Below, piece after piece: positions 1 to 5,757 of a DNA stretch of 8,890 nt (positions are counted from its first letter, which is position 1; the number at the start of each line of letters is the position of its first letter). Location of the stretch: NCBI GenBank assembly GCA_026125865.1, contig JAHCKI010000079.1, positions 1 to 8,890 of the forward strand, read 5' to 3'. Position numbers and translations under genes: made by a program. The notes beneath the pieces are model-generated. The model saw only the letters and a program-made list of their open reading frames with translations. It had not been told where the DNA came from and did no database searches. Source of the DNA: Rhodospirillales bacterium (lineage in GTDB: Bacteria > Pseudomonadota > Alphaproteobacteria > Rhodospirillales > Defluviicoccaceae).

Positions 1-901
1 TGCAGATGCCGAGGAACTGGTCGCAGCCGAGCGAATAGGTGAACAACATCTGACGGCAGGCGGCATCGATATCCATGCCGGCATTGGTCAGGGCGCGCAG
101 GTACGCGACGGCCGTCGCCATGGAAATGCCCAGGTCCTGAACTTCATTGGCGCCGGCGTTGTGATACGGGCTGGAATCAACCGTTACGGCGCGCACCTTC
201 GGATAGGTCTTGGCCGTATCGGCGGCGAGGTCGGCCATCTGCGCCAAGGCGGCGTCGACCGACGTGGGTATGGTTCCGGTGCCCGCCAGGACGCCGATGG
301 GATCGGCGTTGAACGCGCCCTGCGCCTGGTCGGACGATACGCCCCGACGCTTCCACAACGCCTTCAGGAGCGCCGCCGCCGGAGCGAATTGCGCGCCCGC
401 CGCGATGGACAAGGGAACCAGGTCCAGCTGCACACCGGTGAGCGCGAGATCGAGGTCATCGGCCGAGTACATGGCGATGCCGTCCTGCCCCACCAAGGAT
501 GCGGCGGCCGCGTCATCGCCGTCGAGACCGGCACGCGCGGCCTGGTCGAAGCGCAATTCCAGCGATGTCACGCCGCGTTCCAGGTCCTGCAGGATCTCGT
601 CGTTGCAGCTCTTGGGATCGGGGTTCGTATAGGATTGCCTCACGTCCCAGTTCTGAACACGGTTGCCGGAGGCCCGGCTGCCCCGCGTGAACGGCATGGC
701 GCCCGGGAACCCGGAGGGGTCGCCGTCCGCCGGCCAATCCTGCGGCGTATAGATTGGGCGAACCGTCAGCCCCTCGAGCGTTTTCGTGTACATCTTCTTA
801 TCGAAGGGTGCGCCCTTGAGCGCCTTTTCCACTTCCGCGACCCACTCCTCGTAGGACGGCGTGGGAAATTCCTCGGTAAATCTCAATTGAGCTTCGTTCA
901 T
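1..901 (-). CDS. mutA: Methylmalonyl-CoA mutase small (beta) subunit, N-terminal part
   Basis: This is the 5' end of a gene running off the left edge; 300 residues are visible. The translation matches the methylmalonyl-CoA mutase TIM-barrel domain: PGAMPFTRG at residues 66-74, GAFNADPIGVLAGTG at 195-209, and DSSPYHNAGANEVQDLG from 242. The N-terminus (EFPTPSYEEWVAEVEKALKG, residues 10-30) and the divergent residues around the substrate-binding region fit the non-catalytic small subunit rather than the B12-binding large subunit. In the family, MutA pairs with MutB to interconvert (R)-methylmalonyl-CoA and succinyl-CoA in the cytoplasm, during propionyl-CoA assimilation. The ATG at 901-899 follows GGAG (909-906) by four bases. 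The usual length is over 600 residues, so about half is missing here only because of the window edge. The reading frame is clean, with no indels. mutB would be expected beyond the left edge. Confidence 0.93.
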   Translation of the reverse strand, partial: MNEAQLRFTEEFPTPSYEEWVAEVEKALKGAPFDKKMYTKTLEGLTVRPIYTPQDWPADGDPSGFPGAMPFTRGSRASGNRVQNWDVRQSYTNPDPKSCNDEILQDLERGVTSLELRFDQAARAGLDGDDAAAASLVGQDGIAMYSADDLDLALTGVQLDLVPLSIAAGAQFAPAAALLKALWKRRGVSSDQAQGAFNADPIGVLAGTGTIPTSVDAALAQMADLAADTAKTYPKVRAVTVDSSPYHNAGANEVQDLGISMATAVAYLRALTNAGMDIDAACRQMLFTYSLGCDQFLGIC

Positions 902-969
902 GGATCTCCGCCCCAACCCTTTATGTTCGAGTGCAGACAAGAATAACGCCGGCACCATGCCATATCACG

Positions 970-986
970 TTTGTGCACTGCACCAA
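970..986. promoter_or_regulatory. 17-base palindrome in the mutA leader
   Basis: TTTGTGCACTGCACCAA is an odd-centred inverted repeat: GTGCA-C-TGCAC is perfect and the flanks TTt/cAA have one mismatch. It lies 68-85 bases upstream of the mutA ATG, just downstream of the predicted transcription start. Alphaproteobacterial propionate genes are known to be controlled by short-chain acyl-CoA regulators (PccR/ScfR type) through TTTGC-rich sites. This palindrome is only loosely similar to those, so the regulator is unassigned. Confidence 0.4.
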
Positions 987-1013
987 AACGCCGGCAAAAG
1001 CGCCGCTTTCAGC

Positions 1014-1028
1014 GTACGGCACCCGTTC
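1014..1028 (+). promoter_or_regulatory. LexA-box-like direct repeat upstream of mmcB
   Basis: GTAC-N7-GTTC differs at one base from the alphaproteobacterial LexA consensus GTTC-N7-GTTC. It lies in the divergent mutA/mmcB spacer, 112 bases before the mmcB ATG. In Caulobacter mmcB is SOS-regulated, which makes the location meaningful. It also overlaps the mutA -10 region, and no clear mmcB promoter was found next to it, so the assignment is an inference. Confidence 0.35.
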
Positions 1029-1036
1029 GAAAGGGT
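1021..1036. promoter_or_regulatory. Palindrome inside the mutA promoter spacer (possible operator)
   Basis: ACCCGTTCGAAAGGGT is a 16-base inverted repeat with one mismatched pair (ACCC-g-TTCGAA-a-GGGT). It covers the outer part of the -35 box and the spacer of the predicted mutA promoter. Position and symmetry suggest a regulator site; the regulator is not identified. It overlaps the right half of the LexA-like box at 1014-1028. Confidence 0.4.
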
Positions 1037-1139
1037 CAAGAAACACCGGGAAAACGTTTCCGCATTCCCGATTTATCCGGCGAATTGAAGCGTTTCGGAC
1101 TTGCACCATGGCGGGCCGACGCGTAAGAATGGCCATGCC

Positions 1140-1706
1140 ATGGAACGTACGGCGAACGCAACGGGCGGCCCATCGCGGGAGCGCGACCTTTTTGAGGGTG
1201 CAAAGGGTGACGGCGCCGAGGGAAGCGTCACAGCAGGTAACGGTACCGAAGGAAGCGGCACGGACGGCGCGGGCATTGCCCGGGGCGTATGCCGGTTGTT
1301 GACCGAGATGGAATATCGCGTATTGCGCGAGTTGCCGTTGGGTAACGGCCGGCGGGTGGACGTGGCGGCCATCGCCCGCGGCGGCGAGATCACGGTCGTC
1401 GAGGTCAAGGCGTCGCTTGCCGATTTCAAATCGGACGGCAAGTGGCGTGAGTATCTACCCTATTGCGATCAGTTTTACTTCGCCGTCACGCCGGCGTTCC
1501 CGCGCCACAAACTGCCCGACGATGTTGGTATCATCGTCGCCAATCCGTACCAGGGCGCCATCGTCCGCGAGGCGACGGCGTACGCCATGAATGCCGCCCG
1601 CCGCAAGGCGGTGACCCTGCGCTTCGCCCGCGCCGCCGCCGCCCGCCTCCAAGCCCTCTCCGACCGCCACGCCACCCTAACCCGTCACCCCCTGCGCATG
1701 CCCTGA
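1140..1706 (+). CDS. mmcB: MmcB family DNA repair nuclease
   Basis: The 188-residue product matches the MmcB family (PF06319), PD-(D/E)xK-type proteins linked in Caulobacter to mitomycin C resistance. The conserved block runs from residue 45 (GIARGVCRLL) through LPLGNGRRVDVAAI (66-78), ITVVEVKASLADFKSDGKW (84-102), YCDQFYFAV (108-116) to the C-terminal AARRKAVTLRFARAAAARL (152-170). Asp74, Glu88 and Lys90 form the expected D...ExK catalytic signature. The ATG at 1140 was chosen because family homology begins well downstream; a TTG at 1101 in the same frame would add 13 unconserved residues. The ribosome-binding site is weak (AAGAATGG). Unusually, residues 12-44 are a low-complexity Gly/Thr/Glu/Asp stretch partly built from a 30-base tandem duplication, so the protein is longer than the roughly 150 residues usual for the family. 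The gene is intact and divergent from mutA. Confidence 0.9.
   Translation: MERTANATGGPSRERDLFEGAKGDGAEGSVTAGNGTEGSGTDGAGIARGVCRLLTEMEYRVLRELPLGNGRRVDVAAIARGGEITVVEVKASLADFKSDGKWREYLPYCDQFYFAVTPAFPRHKLPDDVGIIVANPYQGAIVREATAYAMNAARRKAVTLRFARAAAARLQALSDRHATLTRHPLRMP
1206..1265 (+). repeat. 30-bp imperfect tandem duplication inside mmcB
   Basis: Two adjacent 30-base units (1206-1235 and 1236-1265) agree at 22 of 30 positions and are in phase with the reading frame. They encode GDGAEGSVTA and GNGTEGSGTD (residues 23-32 and 33-42) in the N-terminal linker of MmcB. Several differences are third-position changes, so the duplication is not very recent. Confidence 0.75.
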
Positions 1707-1717
1707 CGCTTTGCGAT

Positions 1718-1736
1718 GGCAAGAAAGCGCCTTGCC
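1718..1736 (+). terminator. Weak stem-loop after mmcB
   Basis: GGCAAG (1718-1723) pairs with CTTGCC (1731-1736) across a seven-base loop, 11 bases after the mmcB stop. No run of T follows, so intrinsic termination is doubtful; the hairpin may only mark the 3' end. Confidence 0.25.
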
Positions 1737-1743
1737 CTTATCC

Positions 1744-1847
1744 GTCTTCGCGAGACGCGTCAGCGCCGCGGCGATCCATAAACGGCCGCTGTCCGTCTTC
1801 ACCGGTGTTTTTGGATTGCCGCACCGGCTGCGCCGGTTCGCAATGAC
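1744..1847. repeat. REP/BIME-like composite palindromic element
   Basis: The outer ends GTCTTCGCGA (1744-1753) and TCGCAATGAC (1838-1847) are inverted copies agreeing at 8 of 10 positions. The right half folds as a hairpin: ATTGC (1815-1819) with GCAAT (1840-1844), and ACCGG (1823-1827) with CCGGT (1833-1837) around the loop CTGCG. The motifs GTCATTGCGA, GCAATCCA and GGATCGCC, read on the minus strand, are typical of REP-type intergenic repeats scattered through many proteobacterial genomes. It fills most of the mmcB-vapB spacer. Confidence 0.6.
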
Positions 1848-1883
1848 GCAAAGTAAGTGACTTTGGAAGGTCTGATAGGCCTT

Positions 1884-1902
1884 TTAGATCTGTAACGTCT
1901 AA
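1884..1902. promoter_or_regulatory. Inverted repeat upstream of vapB (possible autoregulatory operator)
   Basis: TTAGA (1884-1888) and TCTAA (1898-1902) form a 5-bp inverted repeat with a nine-base centre, 36 bases before the vapB start. Antitoxins of this family normally repress their own operon through such palindromes. A poor -35/-10 pair (TTTGGA at 1862, TTAGAT at 1884, spacer 16) overlaps it. Since the operon is decayed, the site is probably a relic. Confidence 0.3.
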
Positions 1903-1937
1903 TGACAGAGAGATCATGTGCCACAAGGGCAATGGTG

Positions 1938-2167
1938 ATGCGCAAGATTTCGACGCGGGAGGTGAGGACCGTGCTTCCGCGTCTTTGACGAGGTCCTCGC
2001 CGAGGAAGGCGAACTGATCGTGACGCGGCGTGGCAAGGCGGTCGCACGCCTGCTTCCCCTGGAACAACCCGAGCCAAGACCCAGCCATGCCGACCAGTGG
2101 GCGCGGATGCGGCGTCTCGACCGAGGCAGCGAGGGACTTGATCCGCGGGGACCGCGACGCCCGGTGA
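1938..2167 (+). pseudogene. Decayed VapB/Phd-type antitoxin
   Basis: Joined across frames this is a Phd/YefM-like (prevent-host-death) antitoxin. MRKISTREVRTVLPRL is read from the ATG at 1938, which has AAGGG eight bases upstream. DEVLAEEGELIVTRRGKAVA and the following RLLPLEQPEPRPSHADQW continue from 1987, and LIRGDRDAR ends at TGA 2165-2167. The first part runs into a stop at 1986-1988 because of a frameshift in CTTTGAC. The second shift is one extra G in GAGGGAC near 2131-2136. The restored stop overlaps the toxin GTG as GTGA, the usual translational coupling of such operons. Family members bind and neutralise the cognate PIN-domain toxin and repress the operon. With two frameshifts no functional product is expected. 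The uninterrupted frame starting at 2020 runs into the toxin sequence and is a by-product of the second shift, not a real fusion. Confidence 0.8.
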
Positions 2168-2711
2168 GCATCTGCTATCTCGATACCAGCGCGCTCGCAA
2201 ATGGTTGTCAACGAGCCGGGCTCGGAGGCATTCGAACGGTTCATTCACCAAATGAAACCGCCGTCATCAGCCGGCTGACGATGACGGAAATGCGCTGCTT
2301 GCTGGCACGCCGCCGGTATGCTGGCGATTCACTGCCGAATACGAGCAGGAGGCTTATGCATGCTTTCGAGCACGACGCGGCCGCCGGCCGCTTTGTTGTG
2401 CATGCGTGCCACGACGGGCATTTCGTTGCGGTGCGCCTGATCGAACAGCTAGAGCAAAATGATCAGGTCGTCACCTGGATCGCATGAATTTGCTCTAGAT
2501 TCTAAAGATATAGAGCACGACCACGCGATCAGATTGACCAATCTGATCGCGCCGTGCTCTAGAGCCCGTTCCCTTGCGCACCCTCGATGCCCTTCACTTG
2601 GCGCTGGCCATGGCCAGCGGCGCCGATGAAATCGCCACCGCCGATGAGGTCATGGCGCGCGCCGCCGAACAGCTGCAACTCGCAGTCCATTTCTTCGGCG
2701 CGGTAAACTGA
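2164..2711 (+). pseudogene. Decayed VapC-type PIN-domain toxin, split by an inserted repeat
   Basis: The restored product is a VapC-family PIN ribonuclease. SICYLDTSALA starts at GTG 2164, then VNEPGSEAFERFIHQMK (from 2207), TAVISRLTMTEMRCLLARRR (from 2257), FTAEYEQEAYAC (from 2328), FEHDAAAGRFVVHACHDGHF (from 2365), LIEQLE, then PVPLRTLDALHLALAMASG and its continuation to VHFFGAVN after the insertion, ending at TGA 2709-2711. All four PIN acidic positions are recognisable: Asp (2182), Glu of TEMR (2287), Asp of TLDALH (2586) and Asp of TADE (2643). At least four net indels lie near 2200-2206, 2251-2260, 2326-2329 and 2364. Removing 110 bases between the two CTAG copies rejoins CTA-GAG-CCC in frame. 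Intact VapC cleaves RNA and is held inactive by VapB; this copy cannot be made. Confidence 0.85.
2453..2558. mobile_element. 106-bp palindromic MITE/REP-like element inserted in vapC
   Basis: The element is bounded by CTAG copies (2449-2452 and 2559-2562). Because the next bases also match, the duplicated string could be as long as CTAGAGC. It consists of two adjacent hairpins. The first pairs CTAGAGCAAA (2449-2458) with TTTGCTCTAG (2489-2498), with an inner AGGT/ACCT stem. The second pairs TAGAGCACG (2511-2519) with CGTGCTCTA (2553-2561) and has a perfect 13-bp inner stem CGCGATCAGATTG (2524-2536) with its complement (2539-2551). The terminal AGCA/TGCT repeats and a four-base CTAG duplication (matching YTAR, the target of IS5-type transposases) suggest a non-autonomous element mobilised in trans. 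No coding potential is present. Confidence 0.75.
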
Positions 2712-2819
2712 GCCGCCATAACCCGCTACGCCCTCCGCGCGCCCGAAACCTGTCGGTTGCTCCGGCGCCCCTCAATACCGTCGCGAAATCGGTTCGAGTT
2801 GTGTGTTGATAGCGTGTGA

Positions 2820-2912
2820 TTGGCTCCGCTGTTTGATGTTGTGAGATCCCTGATCGACATCGAGTTCGTGAAGTTCAGCGACGGGCTCTTTACCCCCGAC
2901 GCTCTGCTATAG
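2820..2912 (+). pseudogene. Possible C-terminal relic of an RTX/calcium-binding repeat protein
   Basis: A 30-codon open stretch encodes LAPLFDVVRSLIDIEFVKFS followed by DGLFTPDALL and a TAG stop. The IEFVxFSDGxFxP pattern resembles the ends of hemolysin-type (RTX) repeat proteins. An in-frame stop lies just upstream and no start is credible, so this would be a leftover fragment. The rest of the gene-poor stretch 2712-3105 holds only the hairpin at 2938-2988 and the promoter at 3020-3048; 2712-2819 shows nothing recognisable. Confidence 0.3.
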
Positions 2913-2937
2913 CGGCACGCAGGCGCATCTCATATCG

Positions 2938-2988
2938 GCTCGGTTGCGGCGTCCGATGGTCGGGCGCCGAGCTGGGCTGGTTTTTTTT
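2938..2988 (+). terminator. Hairpin followed by T8 (terminator-like)
   Basis: GGCGTCCGA (2948-2956) pairs with TCGGGCGCC (2960-2968) around TGG with one G-T pair; an alternative outer stem GCTCGG (2938-2943)/CCGAGC (2967-2972) is also possible. A run of eight T follows at 2981-2988. The 12-base gap between stem and T run is longer than normal, so termination would be inefficient. It follows the RTX-like relic. Confidence 0.35.
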
Positions 2989-3019
2989 GTGGGAGGCGGC
3001 GGGACCATTCGGAAGAGGG

Positions 3020-3048
3020 TTGACCGGGGCGGTATCTGGGACTATTGT
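3020..3048 (+). promoter_or_regulatory. Sigma70-type promoter of the DUF2721 gene
   Basis: TTGACC (3020-3025), a 17-base spacer and TATTGT (3043-3048) form a good housekeeping promoter. The start would be near 3055, giving a leader of about 50 bases to the ATG at 3106. Confidence 0.6.
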
Positions 3049-3105
3049 CCTTTTATCGGTTAATTATTCCTCAATCCATCGATTCGTGTATCCGGAGCGC
3101 CCTTT

Positions 3106-3576
3106 ATGAACGATCTTCCCAACCTGCTCGAACAACTCGTCTTCATTTCCGGCATCGGCTTGTTGCTGCTGTCGACGGCGAACCGATACGGGCATCTTGA
3201 GGCCCACATCAAGCTTCTGGAACCGGCCAGGGACAACGCCATGCGCGCGCTCTTGATGCGGCTTCTGGCGCGCGGCCGCCTGTTTCGATTGGCCTTGCAA
3301 TGCCTTTATCTCAGTGCCGCGCTGCTTTCCGGCGGTGTCCTCATCGGTTCCCTGTTGTCGGCCTTCACGGCGCACGCCGCAGCGTTCGTCTATGCGCTGA
3401 CAGCGGTCTCGCAGATCTTCGTGGTGGTCGCGCTCATCGCGCTCGTGTTCGAAACCCGCGGGTCCATCGATATCCTCAAATGGATTGTCCGGCCGGCGAA
3501 CGGCCGATGCCGTACCGTTCGGCAGAAACCTATCCGCAAGAAAACCGCGACAAGGAAAACAGCCGACAACACGTGA
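3106..3576 (+). CDS. DUF2721-like small membrane protein
   Basis: The 156-residue protein has three hydrophobic segments at about 8-24, 60-87 and 91-116. Between the first two lies a charged loop (NRYGHLEAHIKLLEPARDNA, then the basic RLLARGRLFR). This architecture, with LLLLSTANRY right after the first helix, matches the DUF2721 family of inner-membrane proteins, whose function is unknown. The C-terminus (residues 128-156) is a basic, low-complexity tail rich in Arg, Lys and Thr, probably cytoplasmic. The ATG is supported by CGGAG (3093-3097) eight bases upstream and by the promoter at 3020-3048. The gene stands alone: its upstream neighbours are decayed and phaC is convergent. The reading frame is clean. 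Confidence 0.7.
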   Translation: MNDLPNLLEQLVFISGIGLLLLSTANRYGHLEAHIKLLEPARDNAMRALLMRLLARGRLFRLALQCLYLSAALLSGGVLIGSLLSAFTAHAAAFVYALTAVSQIFVVVALIALVFETRGSIDILKWIVRPANGRCRTVRQKPIRKKTATRKTADNT

Positions 3577-3600
3577 CGGACGAGCGCGTCCGATACCTTT
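3577..3600 (+). terminator. Stem-loop directly after the DUF2721 gene
   Basis: CGGACG (3577-3582) pairs with CGTCCG (3587-3592) around the tetraloop AGCG, starting at the base after the TGA stop. ATACC and four T follow. It is compact and well placed as a 3'-end terminator between convergent genes, but the T run is short and interrupted. Confidence 0.45.
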
Positions 3601-3623
3601 TCGCCCGAAGCTGGGTGAGGGGG

Positions 3624-5530
3624 CTATTCCTGGAAGACGTAGTTGCCGGGGGCGTCCGCCAGGATGGGATAGCCTCTGTCCGGTGCGCCCATGGATGGTG
3701 GCGCCACGCGGTCCGAGGAGCGCTCCGCTAACCAGCGTTGCCATTCGGGCCACCACGAGCCCTCCCGCACCGGCATTGTCTGCCGCCATGTTTCGGCATC
3801 GATGTGGCGGGTACCCTCGATCTTGGTGCCGACCTGGTAGTGACGCCCCTTGTGGCCGGGTTCGCTGACCACGCCGGCGTTGTGGCCGCCCTTGGTCAGG
3901 ACGAAGGTTACGTCGGTATCGGTCAACAGGTTGATCTTGTACACCGCCTGCCACGGCACGATGTGGTCCTTGGACGCGGCCACGGAGAATATCGGGACCC
4001 GGATGTCGGCGATCACAACCGGGCGACCGTCCACCTGATAGCGGCCTCGGCCAGATCGTTGTTGAGGAACAGACTGCGCAGCAGTTCCGAATGCATGGTG
4101 CTGGGCGAACGGGTCTGATCGGCATTCCAGGCCATGAGGTCGTTCATGACCTGCCGCTCGCCGAGCAGGTACTCGCGCACCATCCGCGACCAGATCAGGT
4201 CCCGCGATCGCAGCATCTGAAACGCGCCGGCGAACTGCTTGCCGTCCAGATACCCTTGATCCCACATGGTGTCCTCAAGGAACGAGACCTGACTTTCGTC
4301 CAGGAACAACTGCATCTCACCGGGTTCCGAAAAGTCCAGTTCGGTGGTGAACAGCGTCATGGACCCGATGCCGTCCTCATCGTCGCGGGCCATGGCCGCC
4401 GCTTCCGTCGCCAACAGGATGCCGCCAAGGCAGTACCCGACGGTATGGACAAGGCGATCGGGAACCACCGATTCAATGACCCGGAGCGCGCTCCGGATTC
4501 CCATCCGCCGGTAGTCGCCCATGCTGAGATCGCGATCCTCGGCCACCGGGTTCTTCCACGAGATGATGAATACGGTGTGGCCCTGGTCCACCAGGTATTT
4601 GACCATCGAGTTGTGGGGCGAAAGATCGAGGATGTAGTACTTCATGATGCAGGCCGGCACGATCAGGATCGGCTCGGCGTACACCGTTTCCGTAGTCGGA
4701 GTGTACTGAATCAACTCCATCAGGCGATTGCGGAAAATCACCTTGCCCGGCGTGATGCCGACGTCGCGACCGACGACGAAATTCTCGGTGCCGATCGGTT
4801 TGCGGCCGGCGACGTCTCGCTCCCAATCCTCGATGAAATTGAGCCCGCCGCGAAGCAGGTTGAACCCGGCGTGGGAAGCGGTCGCTTTCAGTACCTCGGG
4901 ATTGGTCCACAGGAAGTTGGACGGTGACATCATGTCCAGGATCTGGCGGGACATGAACTCCAGCGCCTTCTCCTTCTGGGGCGTAACACCGGGAACGCCC
5001 GTCGCGGCGTTGTACCACCATTGCTGCTGAAGCAGGAACCATTGGTAGATCATGTTGAAGGGCGGCTTCTGCCAATCCTCACCACGGAAGCGACGGTCCT
5101 GCGGCAAGGGTTCGATGCAGGGTTCGCCATCCGTGGGCGCGGAGGCCCGAACCGCCCAGATCCAATAGCGCAGCGCCTTGCGCCATGCCTTCTGCGCCAA
5201 TTCGGTCTGCTTGCCGGGGGCGATGGCCAAATGCGCCGCCCAATCCAGGTAGGTCAGCAGAGCCGACGCCGGTGAGGTTCCGAATGTCATGCGGGCGATC
5301 ACGGCGTGCGCGAAACGGTCGATGGTGCGGCCGCTGGCGGGGAAGGTCAGCGCCTCCGCCATCTCTTTCTTGGGTTCGGTGGGCGCCGGCGTGAGCGGCA
5401 ACGCTCGGACATGGTCGGGTTTGACCACCGTGGCGGGCGCGATGGTCGTGGCCTGGGCTCGGGCGGAATCCGTTCGGTTCGAGGAGGGTTCAGAGGATTT
5501 TTTGACTTCGGGCACGGCTCGATACTCCAT
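3624..5530 (-). pseudogene. phaC: Poly(3-hydroxyalkanoate) synthase, broken by one frameshift
   Basis: Corrected for one base, this is a 635-residue PhaC-type polyester synthase, which polymerises hydroxyacyl-CoA on cytoplasmic granules. Counting from the ATG at 5530, the N-terminal 80 residues are a Pro/Ala-rich tail, followed by the PhaC N domain and the alpha/beta-hydrolase core. The lipase-like box GYCLGG gives Cys367; Asp522 lies in ASKDHIVPW and His550 in GGHNAGVV. The Asp-His spacing of 28 equals that of the Cupriavidus enzyme. After NDLAE (codon 495, 4048-4046) the frame is lost: GAGGCC appears where GAGGGCC is needed. The current frame stops at 4013-4015 after 14 wrong residues, so the product lacks Asp and His and should be inactive. 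Intact family sequence resumes as GRYQVDGRPV and runs to TAG 3624. An alternative ATG is at 5554; neither start has a convincing ribosome-binding site. A sequencing error is possible, since the indel lies in a G run. Confidence 0.85.
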
Positions 5531-5700
5531 TCCCCAAGTTATCGCGCGCTGCATGTCGGCGGGAACGGCGGTCCCTCGCGCAAGCTTACCATATGAATGA
5601 TTTCGTGCTTTTTTCGCCAAAGTCCATTGCCGATTGGCTGATGCTGCATTGCGGCATGGATTATCCGCGCCCCGCCGATGACTTGGTCCCATCGACCTGC

Positions 5701-5706
5701 TATACA
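5701..5706 (+). promoter_or_regulatory. Candidate -10 box upstream of ybaB
   Basis: TATACA lies 52 bases before the ybaB ATG. The sequence 18 bases upstream (GATGAC) is a poor -35, and TTGGTC is too close (12 bases). Apart from this and the GGAGAG ribosome-binding site (5744-5749), the phaC-ybaB spacer shows nothing recognisable. Confidence 0.25.
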
Positions 5707-5757
5707 CCGAACGACAGGAGATTCTGGGATTACGGCATCGATCGGAGAGCGCACGCC

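Larger units (their letters stand above)
1011..1039 (-). promoter_or_regulatory. Candidate sigma70-type promoter of mutA
   Basis: On the minus strand TTGACC (1039-1034) is followed by a 17-base spacer and TACGCT (1016-1011). The -35 matches the consensus at five of six positions, the -10 at only three. Transcription would start near 1004 and leave a leader of about 100 bases before the mutA ATG. The spacer contains a 16-base palindrome (1021-1036), a normal place for a repressor operator. Confidence 0.45.

Noticed and set aside
161..946. 261-codon plus-strand open frame
   Set aside because: It lies antisense to mutA, whose minus-strand product matches its family along the whole visible length; the plus-strand product is Arg/Gly-rich with no recognisable domain.
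1738..2251. Minus-strand frames of 168 and 150 codons over the vapB/vapC region
   Set aside because: Their products match nothing recognisable and lie antisense to readable VapB/VapC blocks and the REP-like element.
2020..2487. 155-codon frame resembling a natural VapB-VapC fusion
   Set aside because: The fusion exists only because an extra base removed the vapB stop. It lacks the antitoxin N-terminus, contains out-of-frame toxin segments and ends inside the inserted element.
2785..2800. GGTTCGAGT resembling a tRNA T-loop
   Set aside because: No acceptor, D or anticodon stem can be drawn around it.
4040..4050. Programmed ribosomal frameshifting in phaC
   Set aside because: No slippery heptamer or obvious downstream stimulatory structure was seen, and PhaC is not known to use recoding; a base loss or sequencing error is simpler.
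4091..4927. 278-codon plus-strand frame
   Set aside because: Antisense shadow of the conserved PhaC core; high GC produces long spurious frames.
5600..5757. SRP (4.5S) RNA gene, often near dnaX-ybaB-recR
   Set aside because: The conserved GGAAGGAAGCAG-like loop sequence of SRP RNA is not present.
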